Below, piece after piece: positions 25,147 through 33,579 of a DNA stretch of 64,000 nucleotides; the first letter of the stretch is position 1, and each line of letters begins with the position of its first letter. The notes beneath the pieces were generated by a model. It saw only the letters and a list, made by a program, of their open reading frames with translations. It was not told the DNA's origin and did not search any database. A program made the translations under genes and the position numbers. Source of the stretch: Oscillospiraceae bacterium (lineage in GTDB: Bacteria; Bacillota; Clostridia; Oscillospirales; Oscillospiraceae); contig SVLD01000008.1 in the NCBI GenBank assembly GCA_015068125.1, positions 1 to 64,000 on the forward strand. The letters are read 5' to 3'.

Positions 25147-26295
25147 TCAGCGGACGGATTTGGCGTATTCCGAGGGGGTGATGCCGAATTTCTCCTTAAA
25201 CTGCCGGGAGAAATGATGCACCGTGGAATACTGCAGGGCGGCGGCAATCTCGGTGAAATTCATGGAATTTTCCCGAATCATCTGCTTGCTCTCCTGGAGC
25301 TTGATCCGCCGGATGTACTCGCCGGGAGAAATCTGCAGATTTTTGTGGAACAGCGCCGTCAGATAACTGGGGCTCACATCCACCATTTTCGCCACCAGGG
25401 GTACGGAGAGTTTTTCCAGAATATGGCTGCCGATATACTGCTGCGCCCGGCGGATGATCTCGTTTTCCGAGTGGATGGCATTGGAGGATCGTACTTTACC
25501 GGTGGGGGTGTCCGCCTGCCGTAAAAGCAGCAGCATCAAAGCGGTAAGATGGGCGATAATCATGTCCGTGGACTGCCCGTCCATCCGTTCCTGCTCCTGG
25601 AGCATCTGCTGCAGCAGGGTAATGGCCTGCTGAGGCGCGGCAAATTTCCGGTTTAAGAGGGGAGAAATATCTGCCCCCTCCAAGTCAAAGCTGATGGTCA
25701 CGTACCGGGGGGCGACGCCCATATCCGCATAATGCATGTGCCACTGATTGGGGCCAAAAATGGCGATATCACCGGCCTTCAGCAAAATATCCTGACCGTC
25801 GGTGACGCTGTGCAGCTCGCCCTGATCCACATAGGTCAGCTCCGGCATGGGATGTTCCTCGCCGGGAAATACAAAGCCCTGCTCCCGTTCCTGGTAGAAG
25901 AATGTGTAGATGCCGGCGATGCGAAGCTGCTGATCCATCCGCATGCTATGGATGGGCTGCTGCCCCACAATGACGGTTTCCGCGCCGGAAAGGGCTGTCA
26001 CGGCGGCATCGCCCTTAAAGGGAGAAAGATAAAAATATATGTTGTTTTTGATACAAACCGGCTTGTCGAAGTAAAAATGCTGGTAAGCTTCGCCATCAGC
26101 GGAAACAGAAAGCACACACTTTCCGCTGGCTACATGCATCTGCATTTGCCCCTGAGAAAGGTGAACGGGAACACAGCTTTCCGTGGAATTCAGCACAAAA
26201 TGGTTTTCAATATCCCAGCTTTCCTCACTTTTCTCCCGGTTTGGCTGAATATTTCCGAAGCGCTGAAAATTGATCTGGTTCAGGTTCTGGATCAT
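25147..26295 (-). CDS. AraC-family transcriptional regulator
   Basis: N-terminal cupin-like ligand domain (about 100-210; GEEHPMPELTYVDQGELH, GDIAIFGPNQWHMH) and a C-terminal double HTH (about 285-380; ILEKLSVPLVAKMVDVSPSYLTALF, FTEIAAALQYSTVHHFSRQFKEKFG). Such proteins usually sense sugars or small ligands. Thirty-two bases before ymdB in the same direction. Target genes cannot be named. Confidence 0.9.
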   Translation of the reverse strand: MIQNLNQINFQRFGNIQPNREKSEESWDIENHFVLNSTESCVPVHLSQGQMQMHVASGKCVLSVSADGEAYQHFYFDKPVCIKNNIYFYLSPFKGDAAVTALSGAETVIVGQQPIHSMRMDQQLRIAGIYTFFYQEREQGFVFPGEEHPMPELTYVDQGELHSVTDGQDILLKAGDIAIFGPNQWHMHYADMGVAPRYVTISFDLEGADISPLLNRKFAAPQQAITLLQQMLQEQERMDGQSTDMIIAHLTALMLLLLRQADTPTGKVRSSNAIHSENEIIRRAQQYIGSHILEKLSVPLVAKMVDVSPSYLTALFHKNLQISPGEYIRRIKLQESKQMIRENSMNFTEIAAALQYSTVHHFSRQFKEKFGITPSEYAKSVR

Positions 26296-26318
26296 GGTAA
26301 AAGTCTCCCGAAAAACGC

Positions 26319-26351
26319 AATAAAGGAGTCACAGTCTGTGACTCCTTTATT
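26319..26351 (-). terminator. Terminator of obg
   Basis: 15-base perfect arms around GTC (AATAAAGGAGTCACA / complement), followed on the minus strand by GCGTTTTT. It lies just before the AraC start. Confidence 0.75.
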
Positions 26352-26382
26352 ATAGCTAAAATAGTTGAAAAATGCAAATACT

Positions 26383-27657
26383 TTATCGCTGATACTCAAA
26401 TTCAATGTCGAAAATGTCCACAGTGTCGCCGTCCTGGATGCCCATTTCCTCCAATTTCTTAAACAGACCGCACTTACGCAGCTGCAGATCGAAGTAATTC
26501 CGGGATTCGTAATCGTCGAAATTGATGTTCTGCACCAGCCGCTCCAGCCATCTGCCGGTGACCAGCCAGGTGCTGCCGTAATGCTCGATGTCGAAGTCGC
26601 TGGGATCGGTGGGCGCTTCAATGACCTCCACATATTCCGGTTCGTAAATGGTCACAGGGGGCAGGGTGCGCAGTTTTTCCGCCACGACACGCATCAGATT
26701 CCGGGTGCCCTGGGTAGTGCCGGCGGAAATCTCATACAGCTCGCAGCCGGCGGCTTCCACATGCTCACGGAGCCGCTGCAGATTGTCGGACTCCGGCATC
26801 AGCAGGTCGCACTTGTTTGCGGCCACGATCATGGGGCGATCCCCCAGATCCACACTGTAATTGCCCAGCTCGGCGCAAATGGCATCGAAATCCTCCACAG
26901 GATCCCGGCCTTCACTGCCGGAAACATCGATGACATGAACCAGCAAACGGCAGCGGTCAATGTGCCGCAGGAAGTCGTGACCCAGACCTGCACCTTCGGC
27001 TGCGCCTTCGATGATGCCGGGAATGTCCGCCATGACAAAGGACACGCCCTCGTCTACATAGATCACGCCCAGGTTGGGAAACAAAGTGGTGAAGTGGTAG
27101 TTGGCGATCTTGGGGCGGGCGTTGGAGGTGACAGACAGCAGGGTGGACTTGCCAACATTGGGGAAACCCACCAGACCCACATCCGCCAGCAGCTTCAGCT
27201 CCAGAATAATATCCCGTTCCTCGCCCTTCAGGCCGGCCTTTGCAAACCGGGGAACCTGCCGGGTGGGGGTGGCGTAGTGGGCGTTGCCCCAACCGCCGCG
27301 GCCGCCTTTGGCGATGATGTAGTCCTCGCCGGTGGACATATCCACGATGATCTGATTGGTTTCTGCGTCCCGGACAACGGTGCCCCGGGGAATCTGAATG
27401 ATCAGAGGCTCGCCCCGCTTACCGGCCATTTTTCTGCCCATGCCGTTGACGCCGGGTTCGGCGGTGTACTTGCGCTTATAGCGGAAGTCCAGCAGGGTAG
27501 AGAGGTTGTCGTTGACCCGGAGGATGACGCTGCCACCGTGACCGCCGTCACCGCCGTCAGGGCCGCCGGAGGCAACATATTTTTCCCGGTGGAAGGCAAC
27601 AGCACCGTCGCCGCCCCGACCACCGCATACGGTAATTCGAACTTTATCTACAAACAT
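26383..27657 (-). CDS. obgE: GTPase Obg/CgtA
   Basis: Essential ribosome-assembly and stress GTPase. Order: glycine-rich Obg fold (1-157), G domain (about 158-330; GFPNVGKSTL, DIPGIIEGA, NKCDL) and a C-terminal OCT domain (about 345-424). AAGGAG is 7 bases upstream of the start. It follows rpmA in the conserved rplU-prp-rpmA-obg order, with a terminator-like hairpin between that probably reduces its transcription relative to the ribosomal genes. Confidence 0.97.
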   Translation of the reverse strand: MFVDKVRITVCGGRGGDGAVAFHREKYVASGGPDGGDGGHGGSVILRVNDNLSTLLDFRYKRKYTAEPGVNGMGRKMAGKRGEPLIIQIPRGTVVRDAETNQIIVDMSTGEDYIIAKGGRGGWGNAHYATPTRQVPRFAKAGLKGEERDIILELKLLADVGLVGFPNVGKSTLLSVTSNARPKIANYHFTTLFPNLGVIYVDEGVSFVMADIPGIIEGAAEGAGLGHDFLRHIDRCRLLVHVIDVSGSEGRDPVEDFDAICAELGNYSVDLGDRPMIVAANKCDLLMPESDNLQRLREHVEAAGCELYEISAGTTQGTRNLMRVVAEKLRTLPPVTIYEPEYVEVIEAPTDPSDFDIEHYGSTWLVTGRWLERLVQNINFDDYESRNYFDLQLRKCGLFKKLEEMGIQDGDTVDIFDIEFEYQR

Positions 27658-27740
27658 GAGAATTCTCCTTACATCGGAATTGAAAAAGGAAAACGGAAAA
27701 GGTTTTTTCGCTTTCCTTTTCCAACTGTGGATTTAAGAAA

Positions 27741-27775
27741 AAGGACTGTCGCAAGAGTAGTTTGCAACAGTCCTT
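27741..27775 (-). terminator. Hairpin between rpmA and obg
   Basis: AAGGACTGT (27741-27749) pairs with ACAGTCCTT (27767-27775), helped by GCAA/TTGC inside, and a U-run follows on the minus strand. Likely a partial terminator. Confidence 0.7.
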
Positions 27776-27791
27776 CGTTCTTGATACGCTA

Positions 27792-28073
27792 TTACTGCTC
27801 GGCGTACACGGAGCACTGCCGGCGATCCTTGCCCTTGCGCTCGAACTTGACGGTACCGTCAACCAGAGCAAACAGGGTGTCGTCCTTGCCAATGCCAACA
27901 TTGACACCGGGATGGATGTGAGTGCCTCTCTGGCGAACCAGAATGTTGCCGGCCAGAACGAACTGACCGTCAGCGCGCTTCACGCCCAGACGCTTGGACT
28001 CGGAATCACGGCCGTTCTTGGTGGAACCGCCGCCCTTGTGGTGAGCGAAGAACTGAATACCAATTTTCAGCAT
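27792..28073 (-). CDS. rpmA: 50S ribosomal protein L27 (with cleavable N-terminal extension)
   Basis: The 93 residues show the L27 core ([18 protein letters not shown]) preceded by [10 protein letters not shown], the Firmicutes-type extension that Prp removes after FFA in S. aureus. The protease gene is directly upstream, 4 bases away, which supports cleavage here. Confidence 0.97.
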   Translation of the reverse strand: MLKIGIQFFAHHKGGGSTKNGRDSESKRLGVKRADGQFVLAGNILVRQRGTHIHPGVNVGIGKDDTLFALVDGTVKFERKGKDRRQCSVYAEQ

Positions 28074-28077
28074 GGTG

Positions 28078-28401
28078 TTACACCTCCAAAACTTCGATAT
28101 AATCAGGATAATCGTCCCGCAGACTGCACAGAGTCAGCAGCATACCGGCTAAGATTGCCTGGATGCTTTCTTCCTCGTCGCAGGAAGCGGGGAGGGTAAG
28201 GGTGATGCGAGCATCCTCTTCCTTGACCCGAACTTTGGCCTTTGCGCCGCACACATCATTGATGGTGGCTTCGGCCATGGAAACAACAGCGGAGATCGCG
28301 GCGCAGACGATGTCAGCACCAGCTTCAGCATAACCGCTGTGACCGGAGATGGAGAATCCTGTGATTCTGTCCTCTTCCGTAAAAAATTCGCATCTTGTCA
28401 T
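28078..28401 (-). CDS. prp: Ribosomal-processing cysteine protease Prp
   Basis: Cleaves the N-terminal extension of L27 before ribosome assembly. Catalytic H21 (SGHSGYAE) and C33 (ADIVCAAIS) occupy the usual positions in a 107-residue protein. It sits between rplU and rpmA, the standard arrangement. Confidence 0.95.
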   Translation of the reverse strand: MTRCEFFTEEDRITGFSISGHSGYAEAGADIVCAAISAVVSMAEATINDVCGAKAKVRVKEEDARITLTLPASCDEEESIQAILAGMLLTLCSLRDDYPDYIEVLEV

Positions 28402-28408
28402 AATTCAA

Positions 28409-28732
28409 TTACAGAGCGATCTTGGTGATTTCCACCTTGGTGTAGGGCTGACGATGACCGATCTTCTTCTTCTCGCCCTTCTTAGCCTTGTAGCGCAGAA
28501 TGTGGATCTTCTTGCCCTTGCCGTTCTTGACGACCTTGGCCTCGACGGAAGCGCCCTCAACAACAGGGGTGCCGATCTTGGTGTTCTCGCCGTCCAGGAC
28601 AGCCAGAACCTCGTCGAACTTAACGGTGGTCTCAGCCTCAGCGCCCAGCTTCTCAACGAAGATGATGTCGCCCTCGGAGACGGTATACTGCTTACCGCCG
28701 GTTACGATAATTGCCTTCATGTTTGTTTTCAC
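28409..28732 (-). CDS. rplU: 50S ribosomal protein L21
   Basis: The 107 residues contain the L21 hallmarks [21 protein letters not shown] and the basic end [15 protein letters not shown]. First gene of the rplU-prp-rpmA unit, with its own promoter and a structured leader. Confidence 0.97.
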   Translation of the reverse strand: MKTNMKAIIVTGGKQYTVSEGDIIFVEKLGAEAETTVKFDEVLAVLDGENTKIGTPVVEGASVEAKVVKNGKGKKIHILRYKAKKGEKKKIGHRQPYTKVEITKIAL

Positions 28733-28800
28733 CTACTTTATATTGTGTAGTCTCGCTCTTAAGGCGGGCGACCATAAATCGCCAACTTAAGCCTTTTCAA
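28733..28800 (-). ncRNA. Possible L21 leader RNA
   Basis: On the minus strand CTTAAG pairs with a second CTTAAG around an inner hairpin GGCGA-TTTATGG-TCGCC, just upstream of rplU. Firmicutes have an autoregulatory L21 leader in this place; consensus match was not tested. Confidence 0.45.
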
Positions 28801-28812
28801 TGCGGCTGTGAT

Positions 28813-28841
28813 ATTTTAGCATTGTCAAGAGGAAAAGTCAA
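28813..28841 (-). promoter_or_regulatory. Promoter for rplU-prp-rpmA
   Basis: Minus strand TTGACT (28836-28841), 17 bp, TAAAAT (28813-28818). Confidence 0.8.
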
Positions 28842-28951
28842 GGGTTATTTCACAACTTTTCCTGCAATTTCGGTAAAAAATCGAGGATAGACAGAAGAAA
28901 ACCGGGAAAAGGGGGCGGCTTGATATTTTTTGAAATTATTTGAAAAAATGC

Positions 28952-28980
28952 TTGACAAATGCATACAGTCGCGTTATAAT
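28952..28980 (+). promoter_or_regulatory. Promoter for tRNA-Val(GAC)
   Basis: Consensus TTGACA (28952-28957), 17 bp, TATAAT (28975-28980). Confidence 0.9.
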
Positions 28981-28993
28981 CTGTCTTGCGCCT

Positions 28994-29070
28994 GGACGAT
29001 TAGCTCAGCTGGCTAGAGCATCCGCTTGACGTGCGGAAGGTCATAGGTTCGAGTCCTATATCGTCCACCA
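28994..29070 (+). tRNA. tRNA-Val (anticodon GAC)
   Basis: 77 bases including encoded CCA. Acceptor GGACGAT/ATCGTCC, anticodon stem TCCGC/GCGGA with loop TTGACGT, and T arm GGTTCGAGTCC are all visible. Decodes GTC/GTT. Confidence 0.95.
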
Positions 29071-29110
29071 AAAGAAAAGTCATCCCAACCGGGATGGCTT
29101 TTTTTCTTTT
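29071..29110 (+). terminator. Terminator of tRNA-Val(GAC)
   Basis: CATCCC-AACC-GGGATG with extended A and T flanks. Confidence 0.8.
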
Positions 29111-29128
29111 GGTATGGGATTAGAGATT

Positions 29129-29192
29129 GGACTCGAACCCATCTAAATGCGGCGCGGGCGAGCGCCGCTTGCCGCCAGCTGGATGGCGGCAA
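29129..29192. repeat. tRNA-linked repeat (copy 1)
   Basis: An inverted T-arm-like stretch (GGACTCGAACCC), then ACCCATCTAAATGC (29137-29150), then two hairpins: GCGGCGC/GCGCCGC (29149-29168) and TTGCCGCCA/TGGCGGCAA (29169-29192). Layout matches 46031-46096. Confidence 0.55.
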
Positions 29193-29205
29193 CACTATGA
29201 TTAAA

Positions 29206-29223
29206 TCGAGTCCTATATCGTCC
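29206..29223 (+). repeat. Repeat of the tRNA-Val(GAC) 3' end
   Basis: Eighteen bases identical to tRNA positions 29049-29066 (TCGAGTCCTATATCGTCC), same orientation, 157 bases downstream. Such duplications mark past integration at a tRNA gene. Confidence 0.6.
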
Positions 29224-29319
29224 GCGGTGGTGATCTGATATGTATCAGTTACCACCACAGTTTGATGAATGTGGACAAAACCTATCATTACAGGTCAGAC
29301 ATTCCGTTGAATCATGATC

Positions 29320-29448
29320 TTACACGCAACATAACATATAATCGCATTCCTCACAGCAACACGCAATCCCAGTGTGTGTGCCGTTGCCAAGGCAATCAAT
29401 GCCCAAATTTCCAGGTGTGAGTATTGTGCCTGTAATGTCAATAATCAT
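29320..29448 (-). CDS. 42-residue Cys-rich protein
   Basis: Begins MIIDITGTILTPGNLG and ends with a cluster of Cys: C19, C30, C31, C32, C35, C40, C41. GGAGG lies 5 bases before the ATG, and a consensus promoter is 28 bases further up, so expression is likely despite the short length. The Cys pattern suggests metal or Fe-S binding. I think of similar short Cys-rich ORFs in Clostridia accessory regions, but cannot name a family. It diverges from the XRE regulator next to it. Confidence 0.7.
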   Translation of the reverse strand: MIIDITGTILTPGNLGIDCLGNGTHTGIACCCEECDYMLCCV

Positions 29449-29475
29449 AAAAACCTCCAATAAATAGACTACAAC

Positions 29476-29504
29476 ATTATATAATGCAAAAGTCTATATG
29501 TAAA
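29476..29504 (-). promoter_or_regulatory. Promoter for the 42-residue Cys-rich protein
   Basis: Minus strand TTTACA (29499-29504), 17 bp, TATAAT (29476-29481). Confidence 0.75.
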
Positions 29505-29557
29505 GAGGAATACTAAGATATTATCTAATTATTACATAACTGATGGGGGAATATCTC

Positions 29558-29761
29558 ATGATTAAGCTTAATGCATTGGCGCTGCTGGAAAAACAGGGGA
29601 AGACAAAGTATTGGCTCTACAAGCAACTGGGCATGAGTTACCAGAATTTCAGCAAAATGCTGAATAACGAAACAAAGTCTATTCAGTATGAAAATATTGA
29701 AGCTATGTGCCTACTGCTGAACTGCACACCCAATGAATTGCTCGTCATTACAGAAGAATAA
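29558..29761 (+). CDS. Small XRE-family HTH regulator
   Basis: About 67 residues, essentially one Cro/C1 helix-turn-helix (KTKYWLYKQLGMSYQNFSKMLNNE). An ATG at 29543 is in frame, but GGGGGAA at 29546-29552 is placed to serve the ATG at 29558. Single-domain XRE proteins are common in mobile elements; it diverges from the Cys-rich ORF and may control it. Confidence 0.85.
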   Translation: MIKLNALALLEKQGKTKYWLYKQLGMSYQNFSKMLNNETKSIQYENIEAMCLLLNCTPNELLVITEE

Positions 29762-29771
29762 TTGAATGCAA

Positions 29772-29801
29772 CCACCAGTGATTGCGCTGGTGGCTGTTTT
29801 T
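29772..29801 (+). terminator. Terminator of the XRE gene
   Basis: CCACCAG/CTGGTGG arms, then GCTGTTTTT. Confidence 0.75.
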
Positions 29802-29807
29802 ACATTA

Positions 29808-30536
29808 TTACTTCTTCATTTGCCGCAAAAACAGCAGCACCGCGCCGGCCAGGGTAATCCCTGCGTAAATCACCACCGGCCAGAGGTGGGGGAGAGCTTC
29901 GGCAATATTCCCCCTGATCACAGCCCTTTCCAGTTCTACGGCGTGGACAAAGGGCAGCAGATCGGCAATCTTTTGAAAAACATCGCCCACAAGCTCCAGG
30001 TCAAACCATACCCCGGACAGCCAGGCGGATACATTGGTCAGCAGTGCGCCGCAGATACCGCCCACTTGCTTTACATTGAAAATACTGCCGCAGAGTAAGC
30101 CCAGAGAAATATAAAAAACAGCAATCGGCAGCAGCATCAAGATCGCCCAAAGGATATGCACCGTAACCGGCAGACCAAGGGCAATGGCAAGAAGATAACA
30201 GACGGTGCTCTGTCCCAACGCCAGGGGAAGGATGGGCAGCATATAGCCCAAAATAAAGTCAGAGGGCTTCAGTGGCGTTGTGTACAGCCGTTGCAGAAAT
30301 GCGCTTTCCCGGTCTTTGGCTGCCAATGTAGCGGAAAACAGCGTCATAAAAGCCAGGCCAAACACTGTAATCCCCGGGGTCAGATGTTCGATGGCGAAGA
30401 GTTCAACGGGGATGCTGGCCTGAATGGCGCTGAGCAGAAGTATCAGCACCACTGGAAATCCCAGGCCAAAGAACAAGTTCAGCGGGTCACGCAAAATCTC
30501 TTTGGAACACCGCTTGGCGAAAGTCAGCATTTTCAT
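29808..30536 (-). CDS. ABC transporter permease (ABC-2 type)
   Basis: 242 residues with six likely membrane helices (LFFGLGFPVVLILLLSAI; ILGYMLPILPLALGQSTVCYL; others). ABC-2 family, normally drug, polymer or peptide export. It overlaps the ATPase gene by 4 bases. Substrate unknown. Confidence 0.9.
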   Translation of the reverse strand: MKMLTFAKRCSKEILRDPLNLFFGLGFPVVLILLLSAIQASIPVELFAIEHLTPGITVFGLAFMTLFSATLAAKDRESAFLQRLYTTPLKPSDFILGYMLPILPLALGQSTVCYLLAIALGLPVTVHILWAILMLLPIAVFYISLGLLCGSIFNVKQVGGICGALLTNVSAWLSGVWFDLELVGDVFQKIADLLPFVHAVELERAVIRGNIAEALPHLWPVVIYAGITLAGAVLLFLRQMKK

Positions 30537-31261
30537 GGCTTCGCCTCCTTTACAATAGAAATAAAGGCATTTTCAAATTTCTCTGCGCCGGTCATGTCCA
30601 TCAGCTCCCGGGCGGTACCCACCACCAGCAGCTTACCATCCTTCATGATTCCGATTCGGTCGGATAGGGTTTCGGCCTCCTCCATATAATGAGTGGTCAA
30701 AATGATGGTGACCTTGCTCTTTAAGTTGCGAATGGCGTCCCACAGCTCACTTCGGGCGATGACATCCAGCCCCAGCGTGGGCTCGTCCAGAAATAAGATA
30801 GATGGCTCACCAATCAGCGCCATGGCGATGCTGACTCTGCGCTGCCATCCGCCGGAGAGCTTACCGGCTTTTTTGGATAGGATGCTCCGAAGATCAAATT
30901 GCTCAGACAGCGTCCGGATCTTTTCCTGGGATTTTTCCTTAGAAAAGCCGTGGATACCACACATAAGCGCCAAGTTTTCTTCGACGGATAAATTTGGCGC
31001 CACGGCGGTTTCCTGAGGGGATACGCCGATTAGCTCCTTAACGGACAAAGCTTCCTCTTTAATGGAGTATCCGCCTACCAAGGCGTCACCGTCCGTAGGC
31101 TTTGTCAGGCAGGACAGCATTTTGATGGTGGTAGTTTTCCCCGCGCCGTTTACGCCCAAAAGGGAAAATAATTCTCCTTTGGCAATTTTCAAATTCAGCT
31201 TGTCCACTGCGACCACATCCTTGTATTTCTTAGTTAGGTCGACGGTTGTTATGGCTTCCAT
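30533..31261 (-). CDS. ABC transporter ATP-binding protein
   Basis: Walker A GVNGAGKTTT, signature LSGGWQRR, Walker B ILFLDEPTLGLD and H-loop THYMEEAE are intact in 242 residues. DrrA/CcmA-like subfamily with the adjoining ABC-2 permease; together a complete exporter. Confidence 0.94.
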   Translation of the reverse strand: MEAITTVDLTKKYKDVVAVDKLNLKIAKGELFSLLGVNGAGKTTTIKMLSCLTKPTDGDALVGGYSIKEEALSVKELIGVSPQETAVAPNLSVEENLALMCGIHGFSKEKSQEKIRTLSEQFDLRSILSKKAGKLSGGWQRRVSIAMALIGEPSILFLDEPTLGLDVIARSELWDAIRNLKSKVTIILTTHYMEEAETLSDRIGIMKDGKLLVVGTARELMDMTGAEKFENAFISIVKEAKP

Positions 31262-31392
31262 AAGATTCCTCCCGGTGGTGGATTTGTAAATCCGATTATA
31301 GCAGTTTATTTCGCGAAAATATGGCCTTTTGCTTTATCGGTAGTTCTCGATGCTTAATCGGCAGGCTGATATGGAATTGTCTGCTTTTGTAT

Positions 31393-31422
31393 TTGACAAG
31401 CGGTGACGATCTGTTGTAAAAT
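31393..31422 (+). promoter_or_regulatory. Promoter for the radical SAM gene
   Basis: TTGACA (31393-31398), 18 bp, TAAAAT (31417-31422). Confidence 0.65.
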
Positions 31423-31447
31423 AACAAAAAATAGCATGGAGGCAAGT

Positions 31448-33160
31448 ATGGCAGAAGTTGTTTTTGTAACGCCGAATTTCGGCGGTTTGGTTCGGGAAGA
31501 ACCGGTGGGAACCCTGCTGCTGGCAACGATTTTGAAGGACGCGGGCGTTCAGGCGGATATCCTGCAGTTCCATCATTTTGGCGATGTCAAGAATTTTGAC
31601 GCCTTTATCGATTGCGCCATTTCCAAGATCTTTGAAAAAAATCCGAAGATCGTTTCTTTTTATACTCGCTGCGACACTTACCATATTTCCCTGACCATCG
31701 CGGAGCGCATCAAGCAGGCGAGGGAAGATCTGGCAGTGGTCTTTGCGGGCCCCCAGGCTGACCTGTCCTGTGAGGATACTCTGCGCCAGATTCCCTATGT
31801 AGACTTCATCTGCTGCGGCGAGGGCGAAACTACCATCGTGCCATTTTTCCGCTCCCTCATCGCCGGGAAGCCGGATTTGTCCGTTCGGGGTCTTGCCTAT
31901 CGGGCCGATGGCGGAATCGTCAAAAATCCCCGGCCGGAGTTGATTGCGGATCTGGATACCCTGCCGACCATCGATTATTCCCTGCTGGCTTTTAATAACG
32001 AGGGCAACGAATCCAAGGTAAAATACCTGTTCCCTGTGGATGTTGGCAGAGGCTGCCCCTTTGCCTGTACATATTGCAGTACGAAAAACTTCTGGGGCAG
32101 AAAATATCGGCTCAAGAGCGCGGAGCGGATCATTGACGAAATCAAGGAGATCTACAAAAGATTTGGCGTAACCAGCTTTAACTTTGAGCATGATATGTTC
32201 ACCATGAACCGGGAAAAGGTCATCCGCATCTGCGGCATGCTGAAAGAAATCGGTTTCCCCATCCGCTGGCGCTGCAGCGCCCGAATGGACTGCCTGGACA
32301 ATGCGTTGGTGGACATCATGGCAGACGCGGGCATGGAAATGCTGTTCGTCGGCATCGAAACCGGCTCTCCCCGGATGCAAAAGCTGATCCACAAGAATCT
32401 GAAGCTGGATGATATTTACGACAAGCTGAAATACATCAGCGAAAAGGGCGTCAATGTAACCGCTTCCTTTATGTTCGGCTTCCCCGAGGAAACCGAGGAG
32501 GACTTTTCCCAGACCATCGAGCTGATGATGAAAATCAGCAGGCTGCCCCATATCATCGTGCAGCATCACCTCTGCGCCTTCCTCTGCGGAACGGAGCTGA
32601 CAGAGAAGTATGGTCACCATAGCCTGCGGCTGCCGGTGGTATCGGATATTTCCGGCGAAGTAGCAGTGCAGGAATGTGAGAAACTGATCAGCGAGCACCC
32701 GTCTTTGTTTCCCCATTTCTATGAATATAAGACGGAGTTCCGGGATAAGGTCAAGTATTACCCCCAGTTCTTTGCTTGCTGGCAGACCAGAAGACCCATT
32801 TACCAGTACATCGCTGATCAATACTACAAGGGTCACCTGTGCGATATGCTCTTTGCCTATACGGCGGCCAACCTGGAAGCGCTGGAAGCAGGAGCGGACC
32901 GGCTAACCATGATCGAGCAGGATCAGTTCCTCCAAACCTTCACCGAGGACGAGAATTACGACACGCTGAAAGAGGTGGAGAGATTCCTGCTTTGGAATCG
33001 AAAGATGGAAAACGGAAGTACGGAAGTCTTTGGGTTTGATGTGGATGCGCTGCTGAAAGGCGGAGAGATCACAGCCTTAAGAAACCTTCTCTGCGTTGTG
33101 ACTTATACCGAAAGGGAAAACGGCGAGGGAAGCTATACCTGCCGCAGAATCCTCCGCTAA
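31448..33160 (+). CDS. B12-binding domain radical SAM protein
   Basis: N-terminal cobalamin-binding Rossmann domain (about 1-140; FVTPNFGGLVREEPVGTLLLA, GEGETTIVPF) then a radical SAM barrel with C203-x3-C207-x2-C210 (GCPFACTYC) and EHDMFT. C-terminal region (about 400-570) is unassigned. The family includes BchE-like cyclases, methyltransferases and many uncharacterised members. ATG 31448 is preferred over 31403 because GGAGG (31438-31442) is 5 bases away. It stands alone between promoter and terminator, so no substrate hint comes from neighbours. Confidence 0.9.
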   Translation: MAEVVFVTPNFGGLVREEPVGTLLLATILKDAGVQADILQFHHFGDVKNFDAFIDCAISKIFEKNPKIVSFYTRCDTYHISLTIAERIKQAREDLAVVFAGPQADLSCEDTLRQIPYVDFICCGEGETTIVPFFRSLIAGKPDLSVRGLAYRADGGIVKNPRPELIADLDTLPTIDYSLLAFNNEGNESKVKYLFPVDVGRGCPFACTYCSTKNFWGRKYRLKSAERIIDEIKEIYKRFGVTSFNFEHDMFTMNREKVIRICGMLKEIGFPIRWRCSARMDCLDNALVDIMADAGMEMLFVGIETGSPRMQKLIHKNLKLDDIYDKLKYISEKGVNVTASFMFGFPEETEEDFSQTIELMMKISRLPHIIVQHHLCAFLCGTELTEKYGHHSLRLPVVSDISGEVAVQECEKLISEHPSLFPHFYEYKTEFRDKVKYYPQFFACWQTRRPIYQYIADQYYKGHLCDMLFAYTAANLEALEAGADRLTMIEQDQFLQTFTEDENYDTLKEVERFLLWNRKMENGSTEVFGFDVDALLKGGEITALRNLLCVVTYTERENGEGSYTCRRILR

Positions 33161-33191
33161 GCCACGGCGATAGCGTTTGATAACAGTTCGT

Positions 33192-33232
33192 CCCCGGCAC
33201 AGCGCAAAATGCGTTGTGCCGGGGCACATTTT
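33192..33232 (+). terminator. Terminator of the radical SAM gene
   Basis: CCCCGGCACAGCGCA pairs with 33210-33224 with one G-U, then CACATTTTT. Confidence 0.85.
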
Positions 33233-33255
33233 TGTAAAAAAGAGGGAAAAGCCTC

Positions 33256-33310
33256 TTGACAAATCTTTCCTGTTCCGTTATGATGTATGCAGTTAGCAGA
33301 CGCTAACTGC
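33256..33310 (+). promoter_or_regulatory. feo promoter with operator palindrome 1
   Basis: TTGACA (33256-33261), 17 bp, TATGAT (33279-33284), then the perfect palindrome GCAGTTAGC-AGAC-GCTAACTGC half-sites at 33289-33297 and 33302-33310, which covers the start of transcription. A repressor bound there would block initiation. The site looks like a metal-responsive (DtxR/Fur-type) operator, but the regulator is not in this window. Confidence 0.75.
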
Positions 33311-33333
33311 ATATCTTATCATTAGGTGATACC

Positions 33334-33552
33334 ATGGATCTGACAACTGCAATGGAAGGCAAGGAGTACATCATCCAGTCCGTCAATACTGAAGACGATG
33401 AGCTCAATGCATTCCTATTTTCCTTAGGCTGCTACACCGGTGAACCTATTACGGTGATTTCCCGGCGCAGAGGCAGCGTGACCGTTTCCATTAAGGACGG
33501 CCGATATACTATCGATCCGCAGCTCGCCGCGGCGATTCATGTCTACGCCTGA
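33334..33552 (+). CDS. feoA: Ferrous iron transport protein A
   Basis: 72-residue SH3-like FeoA (GKEYIIQSVNTEDDELNAFLFSLG start; TVISRRRGSVTVSI). Small cytoplasmic partner of FeoB. First gene of feoA-feoB-Cys-rich peptide. Directly downstream of palindrome 1. Confidence 0.9.
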   Translation: MDLTTAMEGKEYIIQSVNTEDDELNAFLFSLGCYTGEPITVISRRRGSVTVSIKDGRYTIDPQLAAAIHVYA

Positions 33553-33579
33553 ATTGCGGTCGACTTATTTTTTGAAGGA

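Noticed and set aside
29013-29288. ORF antisense to tRNA-Val(GAC) with RYRTRTYDLPHVKRML
   Set aside because: This is the reverse complement of the tRNA anticodon and T arms, a well-known false protein.
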